Shown piece by piece: positions 51,228 to 61,121 of a DNA stretch of 64,000 nt. This stretch comes from Phycisphaerae bacterium (GTDB lineage: Bacteria; Planctomycetota; Phycisphaerae; UBA1845; Fen-1342), in the NCBI GenBank assembly GCA_022072445.1, contig JAJVHV010000005.1, positions 124,001-188,000 on the forward strand. The letters are read 5' to 3'. The position numbers and the translations under genes were made by a program. The notes beneath the pieces are model-generated. The model made no database searches. It worked only from the letters and a program-made list of their open reading frames with translations, and was not told where the DNA came from. Numbering within the stretch: position 1 is the stretch's first letter; each line of letters starts with the position of its first letter.

Positions 51228-52091
51228 ATGCCCGATCAGGAACTCGGACAGGTGCTCAAGGACTATCTCAACGTCGCTGAGCGCCTGCAGCGCACGCACG
51301 AGGCGCTGGAGAGCGAAGTGCAGCGCTTGCGGCGCGAGCTGAAGCGCAAGGACCGGGAGCTGCAGCGGCGGAGGCAGCTTGCGGCGCTGGGCGAGATGGC
51401 GGCGGGCGTGGCGCACGAGGTGCGCAACCCGCTGGGGGCGATCCAGCTCTACAGCGGGCTGCTGCGGCACCACTGCGAACGGATGGGCGCGGGGATCGAA
51501 CTGATCGACAAGATTGAGGCCGGCATCCAGAGCATCGAGCGCGTCGTGCAAAACACGCTCTCCCTGGCGCCCAGCCGGGCCTGCCAGCTTCGCCCGCAGA
51601 ACTTGCAGGTGGTCATCGAGCGGGCTCTGGACGTGAGCGCCGACGCGCTGCGCCGGCACGACGTGCGCGTGACGCGCGAGACGGCCGCCGAAACGTTCAT
51701 GATCTCGTGCGACGAAGAGGCGTTGCATCGTGCGTTCGTCAATCTGCTGGTGAACGCGGCCGAGGCGTCGCCGCCGCAGGGCGAGGTGTGCGTCGTGGTG
51801 CGACGTGGGCGGCGCGGGATGGTGGTGACGGAAGTCCGCGACCACGGACGGGGGCTGCAGCGCGGGGCCGGCGAAAAGATATTCAATCCGTTCTACACAA
51901 CCAAGGAGCAGGGCACCGGACTGGGGCTGACGATCGCCTACCGCCTGATCGAGGCGCACGGCGGGCGGCTCAGCGCCCGCAACCACCCCGAGGGCGGGGC
52001 GGTGTTCTCGGTGTGCCTGCCGCTGATCGAGGGAAATGACGGGCGCGGACGCGGCAGTCAAACAGAGTCCCGGCGGATCACCGCCGCTTAG
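51228..52091 (+). CDS. Soluble sensor histidine kinase (NtrB/FlrB-type)
   Basis: 287 residues from ATG 51228 with AGGGA nine bases upstream; GTG 51201 overlaps the flgN stop as GTGA and is an alternative. A coiled-coil N-terminus (RLQRTHEALESEVQRLRREL) replaces a membrane domain. The H-box is GEMAAGVAHEVRNPLGAIQ, the N-box FVNLLVNAAEASPP and the G2 region TGLGLTIAYRL. Soluble kinases of this kind (FlrB, FleS) act with a sigma-54 activator to time flagellar gene expression. The cognate regulator gene starts 28 bp downstream. Confidence 0.88.
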   Translation: MPDQELGQVLKDYLNVAERLQRTHEALESEVQRLRRELKRKDRELQRRRQLAALGEMAAGVAHEVRNPLGAIQLYSGLLRHHCERMGAGIELIDKIEAGIQSIERVVQNTLSLAPSRACQLRPQNLQVVIERALDVSADALRRHDVRVTRETAAETFMISCDEEALHRAFVNLLVNAAEASPPQGEVCVVVRRGRRGMVVTEVRDHGRGLQRGAGEKIFNPFYTTKEQGTGLGLTIAYRLIEAHGGRLSARNHPEGGAVFSVCLPLIEGNDGRGRGSQTESRRITAA

Positions 52092-52118
52092 GTTCGAACA
52101 GGGAGAGGATTCACCCCC

Positions 52119-53513
<1,395 letters not shown>

Positions 53514-53520
53514 CGCGCAA

Positions 53521-53556
53521 GCGGCGCCGCGGCTTGCAGTTGCGCGCCGGCGCCGC
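53521..53556 (+). terminator. GC-rich hairpin between the regulator and flgB
   Basis: A 9-bp stem GCGGCGCCG / CGGCGCCGC with an 18-base loop directly follows the regulator stop. It could attenuate transcription into flgB. No T-run. Confidence 0.35.
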
Positions 53557-53644
53557 GCAGTGCTCGCCGCCCGAACGCACGTGCGGGCGGCCGGCGGGCA
53601 TGCGGCGTGCATGGGACGACGGCGACAACCGCGGAGGACGGCCA

Positions 53645-54097
53645 GTGTGGATTGACCGGGTGACGTCGAGTTCGCTGATCAGCGCGCTGGAGCTGTCGGC
53701 GCGCTTCAGCGAGGAGCGGCACCGCGTGTTGGCCGACAACGTCGCCAACATCGACACGCCGGACTACGCGACCAAGCGGCTGGACCCGGCGGCGTTCGAG
53801 GCCTCGCTGCGCGAAGCGCTGGAGCGGCAGGACTCGGCGGAGGCGGCGGGCGATGGTCGCGACGGGCTGGAGCTGCGCGGCAACGCGCAGTTTCGAACCA
53901 CCGACGATGGCGCGATCGAGGTGGCGCCGGCGGTTGAGCCGGCGGGCAACGTGCTGTTTCACGACGGGACGAACGCCGGCGTGGAGCGGCTGATGACGGA
54001 CGTGGCGGGGAACAAGCTGCGGTATGAGATGCTGACGAGCCTGCTGCGGAACGAGTTTGACGGGCTTCAGTCGGCGATTCGCGGGAGAGTATCGTGA
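53645..54097 (+). CDS. flgB: Flagellar basal-body rod protein FlgB
   Basis: 150 residues from GTG 53645, fixed by GGAGG seven bases upstream. The N-terminal rod signature is LADNVANIDTPDYATKRLD; the C-terminal helix reads GNKLRYEMLTSLLRNEFDGLQSAI. It is a proximal rod subunit of the axial-protein family. It overlaps flgC by four bases (GTGA). It begins the structural part of the cluster. Confidence 0.93.
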   Translation: MWIDRVTSSSLISALELSARFSEERHRVLADNVANIDTPDYATKRLDPAAFEASLREALERQDSAEAAGDGRDGLELRGNAQFRTTDDGAIEVAPAVEPAGNVLFHDGTNAGVERLMTDVAGNKLRYEMLTSLLRNEFDGLQSAIRGRVS

Positions 54098-54504
54098 TTG
54101 ACGCACTTGACATCAGTGCTTCAGCGCTGGCGGCGCAACGTGCCCGGATGGACGTGATCGCGGGCAACGTCGCCAACGCCTTCGTCACGCGCCAGGACGA
54201 CGGGACGGTGCGGCCGTATCGACGGCGCGTGCTGTCGCTGGCGGAGGGCGACGGCGCAGGCGGCGCGGGCGTGCAGGTGGCGGCGATTTCGGAAGATCCG
54301 TCGGAATTCCGGCTGGTGTACGACCCGGGGCATCCGGACCGCATGCGTAGCGGGCCGGGACGCGACTACGTTCAATATCCGAACGTCAACATCACGATGG
54401 AATACGTGGACGCGATGGAAGCCGGGCGTGCGTATGAGGCGAACATCGCGGTGATGAACGTGACCAAGGAGATGATCCGCGACTCGATCCGGCTGTTTGC
54501 CTGA
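54094..54504 (+). CDS. flgC: Flagellar basal-body rod protein FlgC
   Basis: 136 residues from GTG 54094, overlapping the flgB stop. The motif MDVIAGNVANAFVTRQDDG at the N-terminus and the C-terminal NVNITMEYVDAMEAGRAYE with ANIAVMNVTKEMIRDSI are diagnostic of FlgC. It forms the proximal rod together with FlgB and FlgF. The normal second motif ANxxT is ANAFVT here, a mild variant. Confidence 0.94.
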   Translation: MIDALDISASALAAQRARMDVIAGNVANAFVTRQDDGTVRPYRRRVLSLAEGDGAGGAGVQVAAISEDPSEFRLVYDPGHPDRMRSGPGRDYVQYPNVNITMEYVDAMEAGRAYEANIAVMNVTKEMIRDSIRLFA

Positions 54505-54560
54505 CGAGTCGGCCGGTTTTGCGCGGGGCGACCCGCGGAGGGCGTGAGGCGCGAGGACGC

Positions 54561-54872
54561 ATGTCGAACTTCATCGATCCCATCAAGATCAGCGGCACGG
54601 GCGGGGCGGCGCGCCCGAGCGCGGCACCGGCGGTCGGCGAGCGCGCCGGCGGCGCGGACTTTGCGGCGACGCTGCGGCAGGAGCTGCAGCGCGTCGCGGC
54701 GATCCAGAACGAGGCGGACGCGGGCGTGCAGGGACTGCTGACCGGGCGGACGCAGAACGTGACCGAGGTGTTCGCCACGGCCCGCAAGGCGCAGGTCGCG
54801 TTCAACGTGCTGATGGAGATACGCAACAAGCTCGCGGATGCCTACACCGAGCTCAAGCAGCTCCGCGTCTGA
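54561..54872 (+). CDS. fliE: Flagellar hook-basal body complex protein FliE
   Basis: 103 residues from ATG 54561 with GAGGA just upstream; the longer frame from 54519 has no homology. The C-terminal half is typical: FAATLRQELQRVAAIQNEAD, NVTEVFATARKAQVAFNVLMEIRNKL-like (part quoted), and DAYTELKQLRV. FliE joins the MS ring to the rod. It is followed by fliF after 88 bp. Confidence 0.93.
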   Translation: MSNFIDPIKISGTGGAARPSAAPAVGERAGGADFAATLRQELQRVAAIQNEADAGVQGLLTGRTQNVTEVFATARKAQVAFNVLMEIRNKLADAYTELKQLRV

Positions 54873-54960
54873 CGCGCCGGCGGAGGTCGGACGGGATGCG
54901 GCGGGGCGGCGGCGGAGGCCGTCGCGGAACTGACGGCGGGACGCCGTCGCGGAAGCCAGG

Positions 54961-56691
54961 ATGGCGCTCTACAACGACATCATGAAGCGCGTCGGCGACA
55001 GCCTGCGCGCCCTCTCGCCGTCGCAGCGCGCCGCGCTGCTGCTCAGCGCGCTGCTGGTGGGGGTGTCGCTGGCGTGGCTGGCGTCGTGGGCGGCGTCGCC
55101 CGAGCTGAGCGTGCCGCTGCTGGATCAGGCGCTGTCGGCGGATGAGATTGCGCGGATCCGGGCGGGGCTGACGCAGATGAACGAGCCGCACAAGCTGGTG
55201 GGCTCGCAGATTCTCGTGCGCCCGAACGCCAACCGTCTGGCGCTGCTGGCGCAATTGCAGCTTCAGGACAACCTGCCCACGACCACCGCCACCGCCTTCG
55301 ACAAGCTCGTCAAGGAAAGCAACCCGTGGATTCCGCAGGAGGAGAACAACCGCCGCTGGGTTGTGGCGTATTCGCAGATGCTGGCGCGGGCGCTGGAGCA
55401 GTTCAACGGGGTGCGACGGGCGGAGGTGTTTCTGAACCTGACGTCGGCGCAACGGGGTTTTTCGCGGAATCCGCCGGCGGCGTCGGCGGGCGTAACGCTC
55501 TACATGAAGAACGGGGAGCCAGTGCCGCGCAACCTGGCGATCGCGGCGGCGCGGCTTGTTTCGGGTGCCGTGCAGGGGCTGACGCTTCAGGCGGTCAACG
55601 TCGTTGACGGCGCGGGGAACACGGCGCTCGACTGGCAGGACGAAGCGGACGGAAGCGGGGCGTCGCGGCGCCGGACGCGCGAGGAGGAGCGCGAGATCGC
55701 GGCGAAGATTCGCGATCAGCTCTCGTTCATTCCCAACGTGCGCGTCAACGTGCAGGTGGAGCTTGATCTCAGCACGGTCGACACGCGCACGTCGACGCCG
55801 CAGAAGTCCGTCGCGATCCGCGAAAAGTCGGACGATTCGCAGCGGACGCGCTCGTCGCGTGGCGGGCAGCCGGGCGTGGAGCCGAACACGGGGTTGGCGG
55901 TGGGCGGCGCGGGCGGCGAGAACACCGAGACGCGGACGATGTCGGAAAAGGACTTTGTCGCCGGAATGAAGGTCGAGAATGAGACGAAGCCGGGCGGCGG
56001 CGTCAAGGAGGTTTTTGCGGCGGTGTTCGTCTCGCGGTCGTATCTGGTCGGCGCGTTCAAGCGTACCAAGCCGGATGCGACGCCGACGGACGCGGACGTT
56101 GAGGCCGTGTTTGCGGCCGAGAAGAAGCGCATCGTCAGCCAGGTGACCAAGCTGGTGAAGCCGCAGACGGAAGAGAAGGTGGCGGTGGACTGGTACGACG
56201 ACAGCCTTGCGGCGGGTGGTGGTGGCGGGGGTGGCGCGGGCGGCGGAAGCGCGGCGAGCGCCGGGGCGCTGGAGACGGCGCTGTCGATGGTGCAGCAGTA
56301 TGGCGCGCCGGCCGGTCTGGCGGTGCTGGCGCTGGTGTCCTTCTCGCTCATGCTGAGCCTGTCGCGCCGGACGGCGGCCAGCGAGTCGCTCGGGCTGGAT
56401 CTGGGGTTGCCGCGCGAGGTGATCGACGCAGCCAAGAAAGCGGCGCAGGACGCGAGCACGGCGGGCCGCAAGGTGGCCTCGCGGGCGGCGACGCGCGATC
56501 CGGAGGCGCTGGCGGCATTGCAGCCGGACGTGGGCGAGACGCTGGCGACCGACGGGCTGCTGGTGGCCCGCGAGATCGACGAGACGACCGTGCAGATCAA
56601 CGCCATGCTTGAACAGGTGGGCGAGATGATCGAGCAGAATCCGGACACGGTGGCGTCGCTGGTTGAGCAATGGACGCAGCAGTCGAGCTGA
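54961..56691 (+). CDS. fliF: Flagellar MS-ring protein FliF
   Basis: 576 residues from ATG 54961. Membrane helices lie near residues 23-42 and 443-464. Between them are the ring-building motifs, including FDKLVKESNPWIPQEENNRR, GVRRAEVFLNLTSAQ and RNLAIAAARLVSGAVQGL. The linker before the second helix is extremely Gly-rich (AAGGGGGGGAGGGSA). The C-terminus (QINAMLEQVGEMIEQNP and EQWTQQSS) is the FliG-binding tail. It forms the inner-membrane ring that holds rotor and export gate. Confidence 0.94.
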   Translation: MALYNDIMKRVGDSLRALSPSQRAALLLSALLVGVSLAWLASWAASPELSVPLLDQALSADEIARIRAGLTQMNEPHKLVGSQILVRPNANRLALLAQLQLQDNLPTTTATAFDKLVKESNPWIPQEENNRRWVVAYSQMLARALEQFNGVRRAEVFLNLTSAQRGFSRNPPAASAGVTLYMKNGEPVPRNLAIAAARLVSGAVQGLTLQAVNVVDGAGNTALDWQDEADGSGASRRRTREEEREIAAKIRDQLSFIPNVRVNVQVELDLSTVDTRTSTPQKSVAIREKSDDSQRTRSSRGGQPGVEPNTGLAVGGAGGENTETRTMSEKDFVAGMKVENETKPGGGVKEVFAAVFVSRSYLVGAFKRTKPDATPTDADVEAVFAAEKKRIVSQVTKLVKPQTEEKVAVDWYDDSLAAGGGGGGGAGGGSAASAGALETALSMVQQYGAPAGLAVLALVSFSLMLSLSRRTAASESLGLDLGLPREVIDAAKKAAQDASTAGRKVASRAATRDPEALAALQPDVGETLATDGLLVAREIDETTVQINAMLEQVGEMIEQNPDTVASLVEQWTQQSS

Positions 56692-56701
56692 GGAGCGCGG
56701 C

Positions 56702-57745
56702 ATGCCGTTCGGCTTTGCCAAAGAGACGAAGAAGATCGACGTCAGCGAGCTGAGCGGGATCAAGAAGGCCGCGATTCTGTTCATCGCCATGCGGCATGAG
56801 ACCGCCAGCCGGGTGCTGAAGCTCATGCCGGCGGAGGTGGTGGAGGAGATTACGCGCGAGATCGCGGCGACGCGGACGATCGATCCGAACCTGCGGCAGG
56901 CGGTGGTGGCGGAGTTCTACAACCTGGCGCTGGCGCGGCAGTATGCCGACGCGGGCGGGCTGTCGTACGCGCGTTCGCTGCTGCAGGAGGCGCTCTCGCC
57001 GGAGGAGGCCAAGCGCGTCATCGCGACGATCGAGCATCAGGTCTATCAGCAGCCGTTCAGCTTCCTGCAGAAGACCGAGACCGAGAACCTGCTGACGTTT
57101 TTGCAGGAAGAGCACCCGCAGACGATCGCGCTGGTGCTGTCGCACCTGCCCTCGGCGAAGGCGTCGGAGATTCTGGTGGGCTTGCCGCCCGAGAAGCAGG
57201 TCGAGGTGATCGCGCGGGTGGCGAACATGGACCAGACCAGTCCGGACGTGATCAAGGAAGTGGAGCGCGGGCTGGAGAACCGGCTGTCGGGCGTGGTGTC
57301 GGAGCGTTTTCAGCGCGTCGGCGGGATCAACGCGGTGGCCGAGATGCTGAACCTGGCGGGTCGGGCGGCGGAGCGGTCGATCTTCGAGGGGCTGGAGCAG
57401 CATCACCCGGAGCTGGTGGATGAGATTCGCCGGTTGATGTTCGTGTTCGAGGACATCATCCGGATCAACGACCGCGGCATTCAGTCGATCCTGAAGGAAG
57501 TGGACAACGAGCAGCTTTCGTTGGCGCTGAAGACCGCCAGCGAGGACCTCAAGAAGAAGATTTTCGGCAACATGTCGGAGCGGGCCGCGGCGCTGATTCA
57601 GGAAGAGATGCAGTTCATGGGGCCGGTGCGCGTCAGCGACGTCGAGGCGGCCCAGCAGAAGATCGTGGACATCGTGCGGCGGCTCGAGGACGCGGGCGAG
57701 ATCATCATCTCGGGCAAGGGCGGCGACAAGGACATGATCGTCTGA
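56702..57745 (+). CDS. fliG: Flagellar motor switch protein FliG
   Basis: 347 residues from ATG 56702, with AGGAG (overlapping the fliF stop) six bases upstream. The N domain binds FliF, and the middle has EEHPQTIALVLSHLPSAKA. The C-terminal torque domain contains FEDIIRINDRGIQSILKEVD, with the charged residues that face MotA, and KKKIFGNMSERAAALIQEE. It converts stator movement to rotation and sets direction with FliM/FliN, which are not in the window. Confidence 0.95.
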   Translation: MPFGFAKETKKIDVSELSGIKKAAILFIAMRHETASRVLKLMPAEVVEEITREIAATRTIDPNLRQAVVAEFYNLALARQYADAGGLSYARSLLQEALSPEEAKRVIATIEHQVYQQPFSFLQKTETENLLTFLQEEHPQTIALVLSHLPSAKASEILVGLPPEKQVEVIARVANMDQTSPDVIKEVERGLENRLSGVVSERFQRVGGINAVAEMLNLAGRAAERSIFEGLEQHHPELVDEIRRLMFVFEDIIRINDRGIQSILKEVDNEQLSLALKTASEDLKKKIFGNMSERAAALIQEEMQFMGPVRVSDVEAAQQKIVDIVRRLEDAGEIIISGKGGDKDMIV

Positions 57746-57774
57746 GGCGCGGGACGAGCCGGAGGATGGAGCCG

Positions 57775-58539
57775 ATGGCGGCGGTGATTCGTCGAGAGAC
57801 CTTCGTGTCGGCGCAGGCGGTCAGCCTGCGCGACGTGCAGCAGCACGCCGACGGCATCGTGGCGCAGGCGCGCGAGGAAGCGCGGCGCGTCCTGGCCGAA
57901 GCGGAGGCAGCGTCGGGCGCGCTGTTCGAGCAGCGCCGCGCGGAGGGCTACACGCGCGGGTTTGCCGAGGGGCGGGCGGCGGGCGAGTCGTCGCTGGGAC
58001 AGGAGGCGCGGCAGAAGGCGCTCACGGAGGCCCGCGCGGAGATCAGCGCGCTGCTGGAGACGCTCCGCGGCTGCCTGGCCGAATTCGACGGGCAGAAGCG
58101 GCACGCCCTGGCGTTGGCGCAAACGGGCATCATGCACCTGGCGTGGCAGATCGCGCGACGCGTCTGCAAGTGCCTGGCCGAATCGCCGGGCGCGCGGAGC
58201 GCCGCGGCGAACGCGGCGGCGGTGCTGGAGATGGCCCAGCACGAGCATGATCTGCGGGTGCACTTGCACCCGTTCGACCACGCCGCGATCATCGAGCTTG
58301 GGCCGGCGCTGGTGAAGCTCGAGCCGCGGCTCAAGCACGTGGAGCTGGTCGCGGACGCGGCCGTGGCGCGGGGCGGCTGCGCGCTGCACATGCGCAGCGG
58401 AACGATCGACGCGGGCATCGACGTGCAGCTCGAGCGCGTCGCCGCCGCACTGCTTGGCGATGCGGCGGCGAAGGCCGGCGACGGGCCGGGCGCGGCGCCG
58501 GCGAGCGAAGGGGGAGGCGGCGCGGCATGCGGGGAATAG
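57775..58539 (+). CDS. fliH: Flagellar export ATPase regulator FliH
   Basis: 254 residues. ATG 57775 is favoured over 57766 because GGAGG at 57761-57765 is nine bases away rather than adjacent. It has a coiled-coil N-terminus (GIVAQAREEARRVLAEAEAA), a Gly-rich GYTRGFAEGRAAGESS helix of the GxxxG type, and a C-terminal FliH/HrpE domain. The very C-terminus is Gly/Ala-rich. It binds FliI and holds it near the export gate. Its end overlaps fliI by 13 bp. Confidence 0.88.
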   Translation: MAAVIRRETFVSAQAVSLRDVQQHADGIVAQAREEARRVLAEAEAASGALFEQRRAEGYTRGFAEGRAAGESSLGQEARQKALTEARAEISALLETLRGCLAEFDGQKRHALALAQTGIMHLAWQIARRVCKCLAESPGARSAAANAAAVLEMAQHEHDLRVHLHPFDHAAIIELGPALVKLEPRLKHVELVADAAVARGGCALHMRSGTIDAGIDVQLERVAAALLGDAAAKAGDGPGAAPASEGGGGAACGE

Positions 58540-59888
58540 CGCTCCGGCCGGACGAGGACGTCTGCGCCGCGGCGGGGCGGGACGTCGAGAGCATCATCAC
58601 CGAACGGGTTCGCGGCCGCGTCAGCGGCGTGAACGGCTTGTCGGTGCACGTGGCGAGCTTTCCGGTGCCGGTCGCGACCAGTGCTCGGATTCGCACGCGC
58701 CAGTCGGGCACGCTCGACGCCGAGGTCGTCGGATTGCGCGGCGGTGAAGCCATTCTGTCGGTGCTGGGTGAGCCGCGCGGCGTGTCGGCCGGAGACGAAG
58801 TCGAGTGCGCGGCGGAGGTTCCCGGCGTGCCGGTCGGGCCCGATCTGCTGGGGCGCGTCATCGACGGGCGGGGCGTGCCGCTTGATGGACGTCCAGCACC
58901 GCGGATGAACATGCGTTACCCGCTTGTGGCGACGGCGCCGCCCGCGATGCAGCGCCGGGCGATCACGCGGCCGCTGGGGCTGGGTGTGCGTTCCATCGAC
59001 GCGCTGCTGACGGCGGGACGTGGCCAGCGGCTGGGTATCTTCGCCGGAACGGGCGTGGGTAAAAGCGTGCTGATGGGGATGATCTGCCGCCACACGCAGG
59101 CGGACGTGAACGTGGTGGCGTTGATCGGCGAGCGTGGCCGCGAGGTGGGGGATTTCATCCGCGATCAGCTCGGGGCGGAGGGGTTGGCGCGGAGCGTGGT
59201 GGTGGTGTGCACATCCGACGAGGCGCCGTCGATTCGCGTGCGCACGTGCATGGTGGCGACGGCGATCGCCGAGTACTTCCGCGACCGCGGGCTGGACGTG
59301 CTGCTGATGATGGACTCGTTGACGCGCTTCGCGATGGCGCAACGGCAGCTTGGGCTGGCGGCGGGCGAGCCGCCGACCAGCAAGGGCTATCCGCCGAGCG
59401 TTTACGCCATGCTTCCGCGGCTGCTGGAGCGTGCGGGCAGTACGGCGGAGGGCAGTATCACGGGGATTTACACGGTGCTGGTGGAGGGTGACGACATCGG
59501 CGAGCCGCTGGCCGATGCCGTCCGCGGCATTCTCGACGGGCACATCTGGCTGTCGCGCCCGCTGGCGAACCGCGGCCACTACCCGGCCGTCGACGTACTG
59601 AACAGCATCAGCCGCGTGGCCGTGGACGTGGTGGACGCGGAGCACGCCGGGGCGGCGCGGGCCGTGCGGCGGGTGCTGGCGACCTGGCACGACATTGAGG
59701 ACCTGGTCAACATCGGCGCGTACGTGAAGGGCGTCAGTCGCGAGTATGACCTGGCGGTCAGCACGCGTGACGCGGTGCTCGAATTCCTGCGGCAGGACCG
59801 GCACGCGGCGGCGACGTTTGAGGAGAACAGCGCCGCGTTGCGTGCCCTGCACGGCGTGATCAAGACCGCCGCGGCGGGGCCGGGCTAA
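58527..59888 (+). CDS. fliI: Flagellum-specific ATP synthase FliI
   Basis: 453 residues. Walker A is GIFAGTGVGKSVLMG, Walker B is DVLLMMDSLTRFAMAQRQ, and the family signatures GERGREVGDF and PPTSKGYPPSVYAMLPRLLE follow. GHYPAVDVLNSISR completes the F1-like core. It energises type III export of rod, hook and filament subunits. The start overlaps fliH and has GGGAGG about ten bases upstream. Confidence 0.95.
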   Translation: MRGIALRPDEDVCAAAGRDVESIITERVRGRVSGVNGLSVHVASFPVPVATSARIRTRQSGTLDAEVVGLRGGEAILSVLGEPRGVSAGDEVECAAEVPGVPVGPDLLGRVIDGRGVPLDGRPAPRMNMRYPLVATAPPAMQRRAITRPLGLGVRSIDALLTAGRGQRLGIFAGTGVGKSVLMGMICRHTQADVNVVALIGERGREVGDFIRDQLGAEGLARSVVVVCTSDEAPSIRVRTCMVATAIAEYFRDRGLDVLLMMDSLTRFAMAQRQLGLAAGEPPTSKGYPPSVYAMLPRLLERAGSTAEGSITGIYTVLVEGDDIGEPLADAVRGILDGHIWLSRPLANRGHYPAVDVLNSISRVAVDVVDAEHAGAARAVRRVLATWHDIEDLVNIGAYVKGVSREYDLAVSTRDAVLEFLRQDRHAAATFEENSAALRALHGVIKTAAAGPG

Positions 59889-59900
59889 GGAGGGGGCGGC

Positions 59901-60389
59901 GTGGCGCGACGATTTCGCTTTCGGCTGGAGACGTTGCTGCGGGTGCGCCGGATCGCGGAGCGCGAGCAGCAGCGGCAGCTTGCGGCGCGGCAGGCCGAAT
60001 TGGCCCGGCTCGACAAGCTGATCGCCGAGCTTCTGGCGGAGATCGAGCGCTGGCAGCAGGTGTTGCTGGGCGAGCAGTCGTCGGCGGCGCTCGACGCCAC
60101 GTCGTTGAGCCGGCAACGCGCATGGATTGCGTATCTGCGGCAGGTTTTGCACGTGCAGCAGGCGCTGCGCGGCAGCGCGGTCCAGGAAGTTGAGGCGGCG
60201 CGGCGGAGGTTGTCGGAGGCCCGCGTCCGCACGCGGACGGTGGAGACGCTGCGTGAGCGGCGTTGGCAGGAGTACCGGCAGGAGCGCGAGTCGGCCGAGC
60301 AGACCGAAGCCGACGAACTGGCACGGCAGTTGCTGTATCACGCCCGCGCTGTCACGGCGCCGCGCGTGAAGCCGTCGGAAGCGGATTGA
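59901..60389 (+). CDS. fliJ: Flagellar export protein FliJ
   Basis: 162 residues from GTG 59901 behind AAGGAGG. It is an all-helical coiled coil beginning RFRFRLETLLRVRRIAEREQ, the FliJ start motif, with heptads through AELARLDKLIAELLAEIERW. It binds FliI and FlhA to couple ATPase and gate. Assigned by position and the N-terminal motif because the family is poorly conserved. Confidence 0.88.
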   Translation: MARRFRFRLETLLRVRRIAEREQQRQLAARQAELARLDKLIAELLAEIERWQQVLLGEQSSAALDATSLSRQRAWIAYLRQVLHVQQALRGSAVQEVEAARRRLSEARVRTRTVETLRERRWQEYRQERESAEQTEADELARQLLYHARAVTAPRVKPSEAD

Positions 60390-60399
60390 GAGAGCCCGG

Positions 60400-61083
60400 A
60401 TGCTGTCGAAGGTTTACCACATCAGCGCGATTGGCTCGATTGCGGTCACGATCGGGGTATTGGGGTTCGCGGGTTACCTGTTCGGCGTCGGGCGGCTGAA
60501 CGGGGAGCGGATCGAGCAGATCGCGGCAGTGTTGCGTGGTGAGGGGGGCGGCAGCGCGACGAGCCAACCGGCGTCGCAGCCGGTGCTGACCGTCGAACAG
60601 GTCGACGAGCAGCGTGCGCAGGCCGTGGACGAGCTGCGCAAGGCGCGGCGTGACGAGCAGATCCGCCGGGCGGTTTTGGAGCGTGCGGCGCAGGAGGTGA
60701 ATGCGCGGCAGGCGCTGCTGGACCGGTCGCTGCACCAGCTTGTGACGCTGGGGGAGCAGTTTGAGCGCGATCGGGCGAGTTGGCGCGAGCAGCAGTCGAA
60801 GCTGGCCGCCAAGTCGCAGGAGGGCGGCTTCGTCAAGGAGCTGGAGTACGTCAACGCGCTGGACCCCAAGCAGGCCAAGGAACACATCGTGCGGGCCTGG
60901 CGCAAGAGCAAGGCGGACGTGGTGCGGCTGTTCATGGCGCTGGAGACCGACAAGGGCACGTCGATTCTGCGGCAGCTCAAGGACGGTCCGGAGCTGGAGA
61001 TTCTGCACGAACTGCTGGAGCAGTTGCGTATTCAGGACGTTGACAAGTTCGCCGCCCAGACACGGACGGAAACGGGCGGCTGA
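60400..61083 (+). CDS. MotE-like flagellar protein (membrane anchor, coiled coil, MgtE-N-like tail)
   Basis: 227 residues from ATG 60400. A membrane helix (SIAVTIGVLGFAGYLFG, about 13-29) is followed by a periplasmic coiled coil (QRAQAVDELRKARRDEQI onward). An MgtE-N-like helical tail (KQAKEHIVRAWRKSKADVV, DKGTSILRQLKDGPEL) ends it. In other bacteria MotE is a MotC-like or MgtE-N chaperone found next to fliJ and linked to stator function. The position between fliJ and fliK fits that. Cysteine content is absent. Confidence 0.7.
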   Translation: MLSKVYHISAIGSIAVTIGVLGFAGYLFGVGRLNGERIEQIAAVLRGEGGGSATSQPASQPVLTVEQVDEQRAQAVDELRKARRDEQIRRAVLERAAQEVNARQALLDRSLHQLVTLGEQFERDRASWREQQSKLAAKSQEGGFVKELEYVNALDPKQAKEHIVRAWRKSKADVVRLFMALETDKGTSILRQLKDGPELEILHELLEQLRIQDVDKFAAQTRTETGG

Positions 61084-61121
61084 CGTACGAGCCGCATTTG
61101 CGCGGCCGGGAAGCAGCCAGG

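Noticed and set aside
52090-52110. T-loop-like GGTTCGAAC suggesting a tRNA
   Set aside because: Only 27 bp of non-coding sequence is available, and no acceptor stem or anticodon arm can be formed. No tRNA was found anywhere in the window.
53530-53550. Sigma-54 promoter before flgB (GGCGCCGCGGCTTGC)
   Set aside because: The GG to GC spacing is 11 bases, one too many for a -24/-12 promoter. No better match was found upstream of flgE or the TPR gene.
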